A stretch of 13,628 nucleotides of DNA from DATARH01 sp050246595 (GCA_050246595.1 JBFWVT010000108.1:1-13628), one strand, 5' to 3'. Shown: positions 1 through 6,953, numbered from the stretch's first letter. Notes: a model not told the origin generated them from the sequence alone. Translations and numbers: made by a program.

Positions 1-140
1 GGATGCTGCGCCACTTGGCGCCGTTCTGGTGCCGCCGGAGGATCGCCGAGATGGTCCGCCGCAATTTCTTCGACGGCGTCTTCGCGCGGCCGGACCGCCT
101 CGATCAGCGGTTCCCAAACCGCCCACGTCGCATCCGTCAA
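1..140 (-). pseudogene. IS5-family transposase, N-terminal fragment, frameshifted
   Basis: Reading leftward from a TTG at 138-140, the first frame gives TDATWAVWEPLIEAVRPR, a typical start of an IS5-group transposase. After about position 80-86 the family resemblance moves to another frame, which reads KLRRTISAILRRHQNGAKWRSI, the usual continuation. A 2-base loss near the motif PR(G)K would explain the switch. A purine-rich stretch lies upstream of the TTG, but the start is uncertain. The rest of the element lies beyond the window edge, so its length and right end cannot be judged. The family call is from memory of IS5 proteins. The frameshift is seen directly and makes the fragment inactive unless it is a sequencing error. 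Confidence 0.65.
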
Positions 141-282
141 AACCTGACTGCCGTTTCCTTCCCGTATGCCCGGAAAATCGGGATGCTATCCAAGCTCCAA
201 CAGGCTCCAGGCGCGCGGCTTGTGTCGCGATCCTCTCCGTCAGCCCCCTTCTACCCGAGGCTGAACACAGGCCGCTCACCAC
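141..282. other. Non-coding spacer between the IS5 remnant and the acyl-CoA dehydrogenase gene
   Basis: This 142-base stretch follows the stop of the acyl-CoA dehydrogenase gene and precedes the IS5 remnant. I see no convincing gene, strong hairpin terminator or clear IS terminal inverted repeat in it. It probably holds the outer end of the IS5 element, but I cannot define it. Confidence 0.4.
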
Positions 283-1539
283 TCAGGCGACGATATTTCT
301 CGGCACATCCTTGAACGGTCTGTCCGTGTCGCCGGTCCGCTGGCGCGGCATCTTGAGCACGCGTTCGCTGATAATATTGCGCTGGATCTCGTCCGTGCCG
401 CCGGCGATCGAACAGGCCGGCACCGAGACCAGGATCTCCGCCAGGAGTCCGTTCATCGGGCTGTCGTCGCCGGTCAACAGCGCATCCGGCCCCAGCAGCG
501 AGGTATGCACGCGCGCCGCCGCCCGTGCGATGATGCTGGACGCCAGCTTGCCGAGCGAACCTTCGGGGCCTTGCGGCCGCCCCTGTTCCTGCGCCGTGCG
601 GGCGCGACGAGCGGTCCATTCCGCCGCCTTCGACATCGCCAGCACCTTGGCGATCTCCTGCCGCAGCACCGGATCGTTAATCTTTCCGGTCGCGCGCGCC
701 CGTTCCAGGATGAGATCGACCCGGCCCACACGCTGCGGATACCACTTGTAAGGCTCCATCGTCGTGCGGATTTCCTCCCGCTCCTCATCGTAGATGCGGC
801 CGGGTTTGTCGGAGGCGATCGCCCAACTGCGCAGCGCGTCGGCGCCGCGGCGTTCGTGCATCAGCGTCGTCGTCGTCACCGTCCAGCCGTTCCCGACATC
901 GGAGACGAGAAATTCCGGTTCGACCTTGGCATCGGTAAAGAAGACCTGGTTGAACGAGGCATAGCCGTTCATCTGTCGCAACGGCTGCACCGTCACGCCC
1001 GGTTGCTTCATGTCGAGGATGAAATACGACAGGCCCCGGTGTTTCGGCTGATCCCAATTCGTGCGCGCCAGCAGAAGACCCCAATGCGCCTTGTGCGCGC
1101 TGGTGGTCCATACCTTCTGCCCGTTGACCACCCATTGATTGCCGCGCAGCTCCGCTCGCGTCACCGCACCGGCCAGGTCGGAGCCGCTGCCCGGCTCGCT
1201 GAATAGCTGGCACCAGATATCCTCGCCGGTCAGGATGCGCAGCAGGAACTTCTCCTTCTGCCAATCGGTGCCGTGCGCGAGAATGGTCGCGGCGGCGAGC
1301 GTCCGGATGCCGACCTTGGCGACGCCGACGGCTCCGATGCGCTTGAATTCCTCCTCGACCACCGGCACCAACCCGACGGGGAGATCGCGGCCGTACCAGC
1401 GCGACGGCCAATGCGGGACGCCCCATCCGGATTCGGCGAGTTTGAGACGCCATTCCACCAGCCCGCAATCCGGGCTCCAGTTTGCTTCGAGCCAGGTGCG
1501 GACCTCGGCGCGGATCGTGTCTTCGTTGATATCGGTCAT
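283..1539 (-). CDS. Acyl-CoA dehydrogenase, probable catalytic (alpha) subunit of a paired enzyme
   Basis: A 418-residue FAD-dependent acyl-CoA dehydrogenase predicted to form an alpha,beta double bond in a CoA thioester in the cytoplasm. Visible motifs are the FAD/substrate segment QLFSEPGSGSDLAG (about 111-124), WVVNGQKVWTTSAH (about 136-149), and near the C-terminus AGGTDEIQRNIISERVL (about 379-395). The MCAD-position glutamate is replaced by Gly380. E229 in LMHERRG lies where isovaleryl-CoA dehydrogenase-type enzymes carry their base, so it is the likely catalytic residue (inference). The ATG at 1539 is supported by GAGGG just upstream. It lies 8 nt after the stop of the next acyl-CoA dehydrogenase gene, so the two are surely co-transcribed. 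Such long-plus-short pairs resemble the alpha2beta2 FadE enzymes of steroid side-chain and ring degradation. The substrate is unknown. Confidence 0.9.
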   Translation of the reverse strand: MTDINEDTIRAEVRTWLEANWSPDCGLVEWRLKLAESGWGVPHWPSRWYGRDLPVGLVPVVEEEFKRIGAVGVAKVGIRTLAAATILAHGTDWQKEKFLLRILTGEDIWCQLFSEPGSGSDLAGAVTRAELRGNQWVVNGQKVWTTSAHKAHWGLLLARTNWDQPKHRGLSYFILDMKQPGVTVQPLRQMNGYASFNQVFFTDAKVEPEFLVSDVGNGWTVTTTTLMHERRGADALRSWAIASDKPGRIYDEEREEIRTTMEPYKWYPQRVGRVDLILERARATGKINDPVLRQEIAKVLAMSKAAEWTARRARTAQEQGRPQGPEGSLGKLASSIIARAAARVHTSLLGPDALLTGDDSPMNGLLAEILVSVPACSIAGGTDEIQRNIISERVLKMPRQRTGDTDRPFKDVPRNIVA

Positions 1540-1547
1540 GGTCGCCC

Positions 1548-2663
1548 TCAGCCCGGCCAGTTCTGCAGCATCTTCTCGCGGTGATAGCCGGCATCGCCCA
1601 GCAACACCTCGGAGCTTTTGGCCCGCTTGAACCAGAGATGGGTGTCGTTGTCCCAGGTAAAGCCGATGCCGCCATGGATCTGCACCGCGTGGATGGCGGT
1701 CTGCATATACGCATCGCTGGCGAGCGCCTTGGCGAGATGCGCGTTGGCCGCGGCATCGCCGTCGTCGTCATCCAGCGACGCCGCGGCGTAATAGGCGGCC
1801 GATTTGGCCAATTCCACCTCCAGCAGCATGTCGGCTTGCTTGTGCTTCATCGACTGGAACGAGGCGATCGGCTGGCCGAACTGCATGCGCATCATCGCAT
1901 ATGCCAGCGCGTCCTCGCGCAGCCTGTCCGCGCCGCCCACCATCTCGTTGGCCAGACAGACCGCAGCCTCGATCATCGTGCGGGCGAACGGCGCCGCCGC
2001 ACCGCCCGCCGCGCCGAGCGGGCGCGCCGCCACCCGATCGAACTCCAGACGGGCTGACTTGCGCGTCTGATCCATCGATTTCAGGGCGCGGCGCGTCAAC
2101 CCTGCGGTGTTGCCGTCAACGGTGAACAAGGACAGGCCCTGCGGCGCGCGAGCGAGAACGACGACCACATCAGCGGTATGCCCGTCCACGACGTAGATCT
2201 TATGCCCGTTCAGCACGATGTCGCCGTTTTCGGCCGTCGCGGTCAGCGCCGTGCCCTCGGCCTCCCAGCGCCCGTTATCCTCGACCCAGGCCAATGTCGC
2301 GGTCGTCTCGCCGGCGGCGATGCCCGGCAGCAGCCTCTGCTTTTCGGCCTCGGTGCCGGCATTGATGATGGCGCCGGCGGCGAGTACCGCGGTGGCGAAA
2401 TACGGGGCGCAGAGGAGCGCGCGCCCCATCTCCTCAAGCACGATGCATTGATCGCCAAAACCGAGCCCGTAACCGCCATAGGCTTCGGGGATGCGTATCG
2501 CCGTCAAACCGAGCGCGGTATCGATCGCGCGCCACAAGTCGCGCTCGTAGCCCTGATCGGTTTCCATCAATCGCCGAACTTCCTGTGTCGGCGACCGATC
2601 CGCCAGCAGGCGACGGAGGTTGGAGCGGAATTCTTCCTGCTCGCTCGAAAAACCGAACTTCAC
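1548..2663 (-). CDS. Acyl-CoA dehydrogenase-like protein, probable beta subunit
   Basis: A 371-residue acyl-CoA dehydrogenase-fold protein. The N-terminal helical domain (FSSEQEEFRSNLRRLL) leads to RIPEAYGGYGLGF (about 57-69). The C-terminal part has MMRMQFGQPIASFQSMKHKQ and HGGIGFTWDNDTHLWFKRA. It lacks the usual SEPG.GSD segment (AWVEDNGRW stands there) and has no GT.EIQR motif or obvious catalytic glutamate. This fits the non-catalytic partner of a heteromeric enzyme whose other half is the gene 8 nt downstream. Translation starts at GTG (2661-2663), preceded by GGGGAG four bases upstream; this start also gives the family's usual N-terminus. It is probably transcribed from upstream of the dioxygenase gene 118 nt away. 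The substrate cannot be deduced. Confidence 0.88.
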   Translation of the reverse strand: MKFGFSSEQEEFRSNLRRLLADRSPTQEVRRLMETDQGYERDLWRAIDTALGLTAIRIPEAYGGYGLGFGDQCIVLEEMGRALLCAPYFATAVLAAGAIINAGTEAEKQRLLPGIAAGETTATLAWVEDNGRWEAEGTALTATAENGDIVLNGHKIYVVDGHTADVVVVLARAPQGLSLFTVDGNTAGLTRRALKSMDQTRKSARLEFDRVAARPLGAAGGAAAPFARTMIEAAVCLANEMVGGADRLREDALAYAMMRMQFGQPIASFQSMKHKQADMLLEVELAKSAAYYAAASLDDDDGDAAANAHLAKALASDAYMQTAIHAVQIHGGIGFTWDNDTHLWFKRAKSSEVLLGDAGYHREKMLQNWPG

Positions 2664-2667
2664 CGCG

Positions 2668-2673
2668 CTCCCC
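2668..2673 (-). promoter_or_regulatory. Ribosome binding site fixing the GTG start of the beta-type acyl-CoA dehydrogenase
   Basis: GGGGAG on the minus strand, four bases before GTG at 2661-2663. No ATG nearby gives the family N-terminus, so this site decides the start. Confidence 0.6.
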
Positions 2674-2781
2674 TATCCATCAAACCACAGCGCGAGCTTA
2701 TCACCCTCCCACTCGTCGGGGCGACTCGATCGGTAGCGAATTTGCTGACTGCGCCGTAAGCGGCAGTTCGTTCGCGGCCGC

Positions 2782-3858
2782 TCAAGCCGCGAGTTCAGCC
2801 TTTCGCCTGGTCATCTCTGCGAGATAGCGGGTCGGCACCTCCATAAACGGAGTACGCTGCCGCAGCCACAACGGGTAGTCCGCCGGGCTTTGCATGCCCT
2901 GGTTTGCCGGCAGAGGCGGCCAGTTTGGCATCTGAAGCCATAGCCTCAGCATGTGGCGGCGCGTCGCAATCTCCGGTGTGTCTTCGTAATCGGTGCGGCC
3001 GTGCAGGATCGTGCGATTGTTGAGGAACTGGATGTCGCCCTCGCCGATGTTCATGTCGAGGTAAAGCTCGGGCGAGGCGGCGATGCGCGCCATCTCGTCC
3101 AGCGCTTCGATCTGCGTCGGAGTCATCATCGCGTCGCCGGCCCTGACGGCACGATAGGGATAGCTGCCCGAGACGTTGCACGTCAGCTGGCCGCTCTCGC
3201 GCGAGAAGATCACCACCCGCTTGGTCAACGGCCCGGTGCCGTATTGCGCGTCCAGTTCCATGCGCCGGAACACCCATTCGCCATACAGCGCTTCCAGCAG
3301 GTCCGGCCGCGTTTCGAGCAGCCTGTTGTGAACGGCGGCGGCGCTGACGATGCGGCTGATGCCGCCGGAGCACGCCGCACGCACGCACATCAGCGAGACC
3401 ACGTCGCAATTGTCGCTGTGCATGCGCTGACCGCCGCCGGCATGGTAGCCGCGCGCCTGCGCCTCGACGTCGCTCACGTCGATGACATTGCCGAGCAGTT
3501 CGCCCTGGTAGGATTGCGCGACCGGCCGACCCAGATGCACGCCGATCCCGTAATAGACGAGACCGAAATCGTCGAGCGAATAGCGCTCGCGCGGCAGACC
3601 GCGCAGCAGCAGAAACCCCCTTCCATGCAGCAATTCGCGGCCGAGATCGTTGAAGAAGCGCCCGAGATTCGGCAAGGGAAAGGTTTCAGAGGTGATCTGG
3701 GGAAAGTCGAGCGTCCCCAGCGAATGCAGATGCGCCAGCGCGGTGTCGATCTCGGCAATCTCGTCGGCGGACAGCACGCGCATGCCGTCGGCGCAATAAT
3801 CGATCTGCGGTCCATACCAGACGGCGCGGCCTTCGGCCGGTGTGAGCCTGACGGACAT
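2782..3858 (-). CDS. TauD/TfdA-family Fe(II)/2-oxoglutarate-dependent dioxygenase
   Basis: A 358-residue non-haem iron dioxygenase expected to hydroxylate an organic acid using O2 and 2-oxoglutarate. The proximal iron ligands are visible as H147 and D149 in MHSDNCD, the distal histidine as H286 in RTILHGRTDYED, and the 2-oxoglutarate arginine probably as R301 in the RRHMLRLWL segment. The C-terminal block resembles the TfdA/clavaminate synthase-like group more than TauD itself. The ATG at 3858 has GGGAG about seven bases upstream. The frame stays open much further upstream, but that extension is arginine- and proline-rich and runs antisense through the IS3 remnant, so it is rejected. The gene lies in the same direction as the two acyl-CoA dehydrogenase genes and may feed the same catabolic route. 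The substrate is unknown, and a role in taurine use is not supported. Confidence 0.85.
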   Translation of the reverse strand: MSVRLTPAEGRAVWYGPQIDYCADGMRVLSADEIAEIDTALAHLHSLGTLDFPQITSETFPLPNLGRFFNDLGRELLHGRGFLLLRGLPRERYSLDDFGLVYYGIGVHLGRPVAQSYQGELLGNVIDVSDVEAQARGYHAGGGQRMHSDNCDVVSLMCVRAACSGGISRIVSAAAVHNRLLETRPDLLEALYGEWVFRRMELDAQYGTGPLTKRVVIFSRESGQLTCNVSGSYPYRAVRAGDAMMTPTQIEALDEMARIAASPELYLDMNIGEGDIQFLNNRTILHGRTDYEDTPEIATRRHMLRLWLQMPNWPPLPANQGMQSPADYPLWLRQRTPFMEVPTRYLAEMTRRKAELAA

Positions 3859-3989
3859 TACGTTTCTCCCTCGATTTTGCGGCATGACGATAGCATAGAC
3901 CGACAGGTCGGACAGGCGCGGGAGCTCCCCCGCATCACGGTTGATTGGGGCACCTCGCAAGCGGACGATTTCCGCACGAGAGGTGAGCC
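3859..3989. promoter_or_regulatory. Divergent region between the dioxygenase gene and the IS3 remnant
   Basis: About 130 bases separate the dioxygenase start from the IS3 orfA start. The dioxygenase promoter should lie here, and so should the left end of the IS3 element. I could not assign clear -35/-10 boxes or a terminal inverted repeat. The orfA ribosome site GAGAGGTGAG lies at the right edge. Confidence 0.35.
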
Positions 3990-4373
3990 ATGGACGATCA
4001 AACGAACCCGGTTGCGCGGCCAGGCGCGGCGGAGAGAGCGCGAGGGTCTGGCGTAGCGGCGCCCGGGCACGGTGGCCGGATGTCGCGACAGCGCAAGAGG
4101 GCAGCGGTGCTGCGGTTGTTGCGGGGCGAGGCTCTGGAAACGGTGTCGCGCAGCCTGGGGGTGACGGCGGCGACCTTGAGCGGCTGGTGTGAGGCCTTTC
4201 TCGCCGCCGGCGCGGCGGTGCCGAGTGCGAGGCCCGCGAGCGGGGAAGAGCCGGAGAGAGCGCGGCTGAAGGTAAAACTCGGCGCGGCGCTGATCGAGCG
4301 TGACCTGTTGCGCAAGAAGATTGCTCTGCCGGAGGCCAACCGCCCTTTGGCCCGGCAGAGGCGCGCGCCATGA
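3990..4373 (+). CDS. IS3-family transposase OrfA (helix-turn-helix protein)
   Basis: A 127-residue OrfA of an IS3-family element, normally the DNA-binding half of the transposase. The helix-turn-helix lies around residues 36-65, with RKRAAVLRLLRGEALETVSR followed by SLGVTAATLSGW. A charged helix follows (LGAALIERDLLRKKIALPEANRPLA), of the kind that acts as a leucine-zipper-like dimerisation segment in OrfA proteins; here some leucines are replaced. The ATG at 3990 is preceded by GAGAGGTGAG. Its TGA overlaps the orfB ATG (ATGA at 4370-4373), the usual coupled arrangement. OrfA looks intact but cannot transpose because orfB is broken. An alternative start is the internal Met at 4080 (MSRQRKRA). 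Confidence 0.75.
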   Translation: MDDQTNPVARPGAAERARGSGVAAPGHGGRMSRQRKRAAVLRLLRGEALETVSRSLGVTAATLSGWCEAFLAAGAAVPSARPASGEEPERARLKVKLGAALIERDLLRKKIALPEANRPLARQRRAP

Positions 4374-4860
4374 GCCAGGCTGTCCCACCGATCAGCGGCC
4401 GCCAGTACGGGTCGGCCACGGTGTGCCGGGTCTGGTGCGTTGCCCGCTCGGGGGTCTATCGCCACCTGGGGCCGCCTGCGACACCACCCCGGCGTCCCGG
4501 ACCGGCGGGCCCGATGCCGGATGCTGCGTTGCTCGCCGCGATCCGCGCCGTGCTGGCCGCCAGCCCGTTCCTGGCGAGAGGCACCGCAAGGTATGGGCCG
4601 GCGGCGTGTTGCCGGCACCCGCACCTCGCTCAGGCGCGTGCTGCGGCTGATGCGCGCAAACGGTTTGTTGGCCCCGACCCGGGTTGGCGCCGCGCGGGGG
4701 CCGAGGGCGCATGACGGCACCATCATTCCCGATACTGTCGACACGATGTGGGGCACCGATCCGACCACCATCTGGACCGGCGAAGGGCCTGCCGCCGTCT
4801 TCATCGCCGTCGATCATTGCTCCACCGCCTGTGTCGGCATTCACGCCGTCGCCGCGCCTG
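4370..4860 (+). pseudogene. IS3-family transposase OrfB, frameshifted and 3'-truncated
   Basis: The N-terminal part of an IS3 OrfB (rve/DDE integrase). Resemblance is spread over three frames: MSQAVPPISGRQYGSA to AAIRAVLAASPF in the first; the short GERHRKVWA in the second (from about 4572); then VAGTRTSLRRVLRLMRANGL and DTVDTMWGTD in the third (from about 4600). At least two small deletions are therefore needed, near 4571-4575 and 4597-4602. The first catalytic aspartate region (MWGTD) is kept, followed by VFIAVDHCSTACVGIHA. Resemblance ends near 4850. The second Asp and the Glu of the DDE triad are missing, so more than half of the usual 280-290-residue protein is gone. It adjoins a piece of a related transposase in the opposite orientation. 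Confidence 0.8.
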
Positions 4861-4872
4861 TACCGCCTGCGG

Positions 4873-4958
4873 TTTTTGAGACACCTGGTTAAAGCCTACG
4901 CGGCCTTGGCCGCGGGAGGAAGCTGCTCGGTTCGGATAACGGCGGGCGGCCCGGGCAT
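4873..4958 (-). mobile_element. Possible end of another IS3-type element (C-terminal tail plus terminus)
   Basis: On the minus strand a short frame ends TEQLPPAAKAA with a stop at 4896-4898, followed by a sequence reading TTAACCAGGTGTCTC. Alanine/lysine-rich tails followed by a TTAACCAGGTGTCC-like terminus are familiar to me from ends of IS3-group elements. The stretch is short and the call is from memory, so it could be unrelated spacer. Confidence 0.3.
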
Positions 4959-5019
4959 GCGCGTGGATGCCGACGCATTCGGCGGAGCAATGATCGACCG
5001 CGACGCCGTGCCGCGGGGG
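4959..5019 (-). mobile_element. Second IS3-family transposase fragment, inverted relative to the first
   Basis: The minus strand reads GVAVDHCSAECVGIHA, the same orfB segment as AVDHCSTACVGIHA on the plus strand at 4808-4849. Comparing 4961-4998 (reverse complement) with 4809-4846 gives 33 identical bases out of 38, so it is a diverged relative and not a fresh copy. Only about 20 codons remain. Its upstream edge (about 5019/5020) abuts the SDR pseudogene. Confidence 0.7.
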
Positions 5020-5567
5020 AAATGTGAACACGCCCTGCGCGAGCTTGCTCTGTCAGTAGGCGCGCACGCCGCTGTAGCCGCGCATCGGCATTCCGTCAGC
5101 GAAGTCGATCGCCTACTGGCCAACCCATGACACATTGACGATGCGTGCCGGCGCGCTGGCCTGAAGAAGCGGTAGTAGCAAGCAGGTCAGCAGGAACCCG
5201 GCCAGAAAATTGACCGTAAAGCACAGTTCAAAGCCGCCCGCGCTCTCCTGACGAATGCCGCCGGCGATGCCGATACCGGCGTTGTTGATCAGCCGGCGTT
5301 GTTGATCAGAATGTCGAGCCGACTGGTAGCCTCCTGTACTGCTTCGGCAAGGCGCCGGACCTCCACAAGGCTCGCCAAATCGGCTCTGAGGAAGGTCGCT
5401 GCGCCTCCCGCGTGTTCGATATCGGATACGACTTGGGCGCCTCTCGCCGCATCTCGTCCATGCACCAGGACGTGCGCCCCGGCCTCTCCGAGCCGGCGGG
5501 CGACCAATCGGCCGACGCCATCGGTTGATCCGGTGATGAGCACGGTCTTTCCGGTCAGCTGCTGCAA
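5020..5567 (-). pseudogene. Short-chain dehydrogenase/reductase (SDR), broken by duplication, stops and truncation
   Basis: The front two thirds of a classical SDR oxidoreductase. The TTG at 5567 has a strong AGGAGGT six bases upstream. The NAD(P)-binding motif TGSTDGVG is at residues 12-19, and LDILINNAG at 84-92. Directly after NNAG a perfect 17-bp duplication (5276-5292 and 5293-5309) causes a frameshift and a stop. Without it the frame continues as NNAGIGIAGG, VNFLAGFLLTCLLLPLLQAS, RIVNVSWVG, then a TAG (5113-5115), DFADGMPMRGYSGVRAY, then a TGA (5053-5055), QSKLAQGVFTF. The active-site YxxxK is thus seen as Y-stop-Q-S-K. At 5019/5020 the sequence switches to IS3 transposase, losing the substrate-binding C-terminus. 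The family resemblance is to retinol-dehydrogenase-like SDRs. It is non-functional by several independent lesions. Confidence 0.85.
5276..5309. repeat. Perfect 17-bp tandem duplication inside the SDR gene
   Basis: CCGGCGTTGTTGATCAG occurs twice back to back (5276-5292, 5293-5309). One copy encodes the LINNAG motif; the second shifts the frame by 17 bases. Confidence 0.97.
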
Positions 5568-5573
5568 CGAATT

Positions 5574-5580
5574 ACCTCCT
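5574..5580 (-). promoter_or_regulatory. Strong ribosome binding site of the SDR pseudogene
   Basis: AGGAGGT on the minus strand, six bases before the TTG start at 5567. It supports TTG as the original start although the gene is now dead. Confidence 0.7.
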
Positions 5581-5640
5581 TCGGCTCATCACGGCGCCGC
5601 GCTCCGCGATAGCGCTGGCGCGAGCCCCGCGCACTCGGCT

Positions 5641-5666
5641 GCATGGCCCGGTGGCGGGCCACATGC
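5641..5666. promoter_or_regulatory. Dyad in the divergent spacer, possible operator
   Basis: In the 168-base region between the SDR and desulfinase genes, GCATGGCCCG (5641-5650) faces CGGGCCACATGC (5655-5666) across a GTGG loop. The arms match fully except for two extra bases on the right. Its position between divergent starts fits a regulator site, but it could equally be a chance GC-rich hairpin. No -35/-10 boxes were assigned. Confidence 0.3.
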
Positions 5667-5735
5667 CTGGCGCACCGCTCGTCTTGCCGCCGCGGCATTA
5701 CCGCTTCCATACTCGCTCGGACAATCGGAGGCAGC

Positions 5736-6938
5736 ATGCAGTTCGACCTTACACCACCGCAGCGCGCCTTGCAGGCCAAGGCGCGTGAGCTGGCCCGCGG
5801 CCAAATCGCCGAGCGCGCCGCGGAGATCGACCGCACCGAGCAATACCCGTGGGATAACGTTGGGCTGCTGAAGGAGGCCGGGTTCTTCGGCATGACGATC
5901 CCGGCCGCTTATGGCGGGCAAGGGGCGGGCTATCTCGACGCCGTCCTCGTCATCGCGGAGATGGCGAAATGCTGCGGGGTAACGGGCCGCATCGTCGTCG
6001 AGGCCAATATGGGCGCGATCAGCGCGATCATGAAATACGGCAGCGAAGCGCAGAAGCGTCTCGCGGCGAACCTCGTGCTGTCGGGCGACAAGCCGGCCAT
6101 CTGCATCACCGAACCGGGGGCCGGCAGCGCCGCCAGCGAGATGACCACCCGCGCCGACCGCCGCGGCAACGGTTTTGTGATCAACGGCCAGAAGCACTGG
6201 ATCACCGGCGGCGGCGTCTCGCGGCTCCATCTCGTATTCGCCCGCGTGTTTGACGAGAAAGGCCAGGAGGAAGGGATCGGCGGCTTTATCGCAATACGCG
6301 ACGAGACGCCCGGCCTCAAGATTGGAGCGCGCGAGCCAGCGATGGGGTTGCGCGGCATCCCCGAGGCCGAGATCCTTTTCGAGGACATGGAATTGACCGC
6401 CGATGCGCTTGTCCTGCCGCCGCGCGGTCTGCGCAAGGGCTTTGCCGACCTGATGAACGCCTATAATGGGCAGCGTATCGGCGCGGCGACGGTAGCGCTC
6501 GGCCTCGCGGAAGGGGCTTACGAACTCGGCCTCGCATACAGTCAGGAGCGCGAGCAGTTCGGCCGGCCGATCTGCGAATTTCAGGGTGTGCAGTGGATGC
6601 TGGCCGACATGGCGACCCAGATCGCGGCGGCGCGGCTGCTGGTCTACACGGCGGCTGCCGGCGCGGGTGACGGTTTTCCCGACCCGACCGAGGCCGCCCA
6701 GGCCAAGATCTTCACCTCCGAAATGGCGATTAAGGTGACCAACGACGCGCTGCAACTGTTCGGCGCGGCCGGCTATTCGCGCAATCGGCCGCTGGAGCGC
6801 ATGGTGCGCGATGCCCGCATGTTCACGATCGGCGGCGGCACCGCGCAGATCCTGCGCACCGTCGTCGCCTCGCGGCTGCTCGGCCGACGCCTGCCGCAGA
6901 CCCGCGACGGGTATCTGAACGCAATGAGCCAGGAATAG
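5736..6938 (+). CDS. acd: Probable 3-sulfinopropionyl-CoA desulfinase (acyl-CoA dehydrogenase fold)
   Basis: A 400-residue acyl-CoA dehydrogenase-fold flavoprotein. It resembles AcdDPN7 of Advenella mimigardefordensis, which splits 3-sulfinopropionyl-CoA to propionyl-CoA and sulfite instead of oxidising a C-C bond. Shared segments I recall are TEQYPWDNV (34-42), ITEPGAGSAASEMTTRAD (124-141), YNGQRIGAATVALG (244-257), QFGRPICEFQGVQWM and LPQTRDGYL near the C-terminus. R85 in TGRIVVEAN matches the sulfinate-binding Arg84, and Q246 in YNGQR matches Gln246, which replaces the usual base. The C-terminal motif is IGGGTAQILR, so the MCAD-type glutamate is also absent. The ATG at 5736 follows GGAGG (5727-5731); the frame is open further upstream but without a better site. 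The rhodanese gene follows after 15 nt. A true dehydrogenase is less likely but possible. Confidence 0.8.
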   Translation: MQFDLTPPQRALQAKARELARGQIAERAAEIDRTEQYPWDNVGLLKEAGFFGMTIPAAYGGQGAGYLDAVLVIAEMAKCCGVTGRIVVEANMGAISAIMKYGSEAQKRLAANLVLSGDKPAICITEPGAGSAASEMTTRADRRGNGFVINGQKHWITGGGVSRLHLVFARVFDEKGQEEGIGGFIAIRDETPGLKIGAREPAMGLRGIPEAEILFEDMELTADALVLPPRGLRKGFADLMNAYNGQRIGAATVALGLAEGAYELGLAYSQEREQFGRPICEFQGVQWMLADMATQIAAARLLVYTAAAGAGDGFPDPTEAAQAKIFTSEMAIKVTNDALQLFGAAGYSRNRPLERMVRDARMFTIGGGTAQILRTVVASRLLGRRLPQTRDGYLNAMSQE

Positions 6939-6953
6939 GCGAAGGAGGACCGC

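Larger units (their letters stand above)
3990..4860 (+). mobile_element. IS3-family insertion sequence remnant
   Basis: orfA plus the front of orfB of one IS3-family copy. The right half is deleted and no matching terminal inverted repeats were found by eye. It lies between the dioxygenase gene and the SDR pseudogene. Confidence 0.7.

Noticed and set aside
2782..3858. Taurine dioxygenase linked to the sulfur operon
   Set aside because: The gene is TfdA-like, on the opposite strand, separated by IS debris and grouped with acyl-CoA dehydrogenases; nothing in the sequence supports taurine as its substrate.
2953..4056. 367-codon plus-strand open frame across the dioxygenase gene
   Set aside because: Antisense to the well-supported dioxygenase and running into the IS3 remnant; no recognisable domain.
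3859..4419. N-terminal extension of the dioxygenase to 545 residues
   Set aside because: The extra part is an Arg/Pro/Ser-rich translation antisense to IS3 orfA; the ATG at 3858 has a good ribosome site and a family-like N-terminus.
5053..5055. TGA in the SDR active-site motif as a selenocysteine codon, since the position is often Cys (Y-C-Q-S-K)
   Set aside because: The same gene has a TAG at 5113-5115, a frameshifting 17-bp duplication and a lost C-terminus, and no SECIS-like hairpin was recognised. Plain decay explains it.
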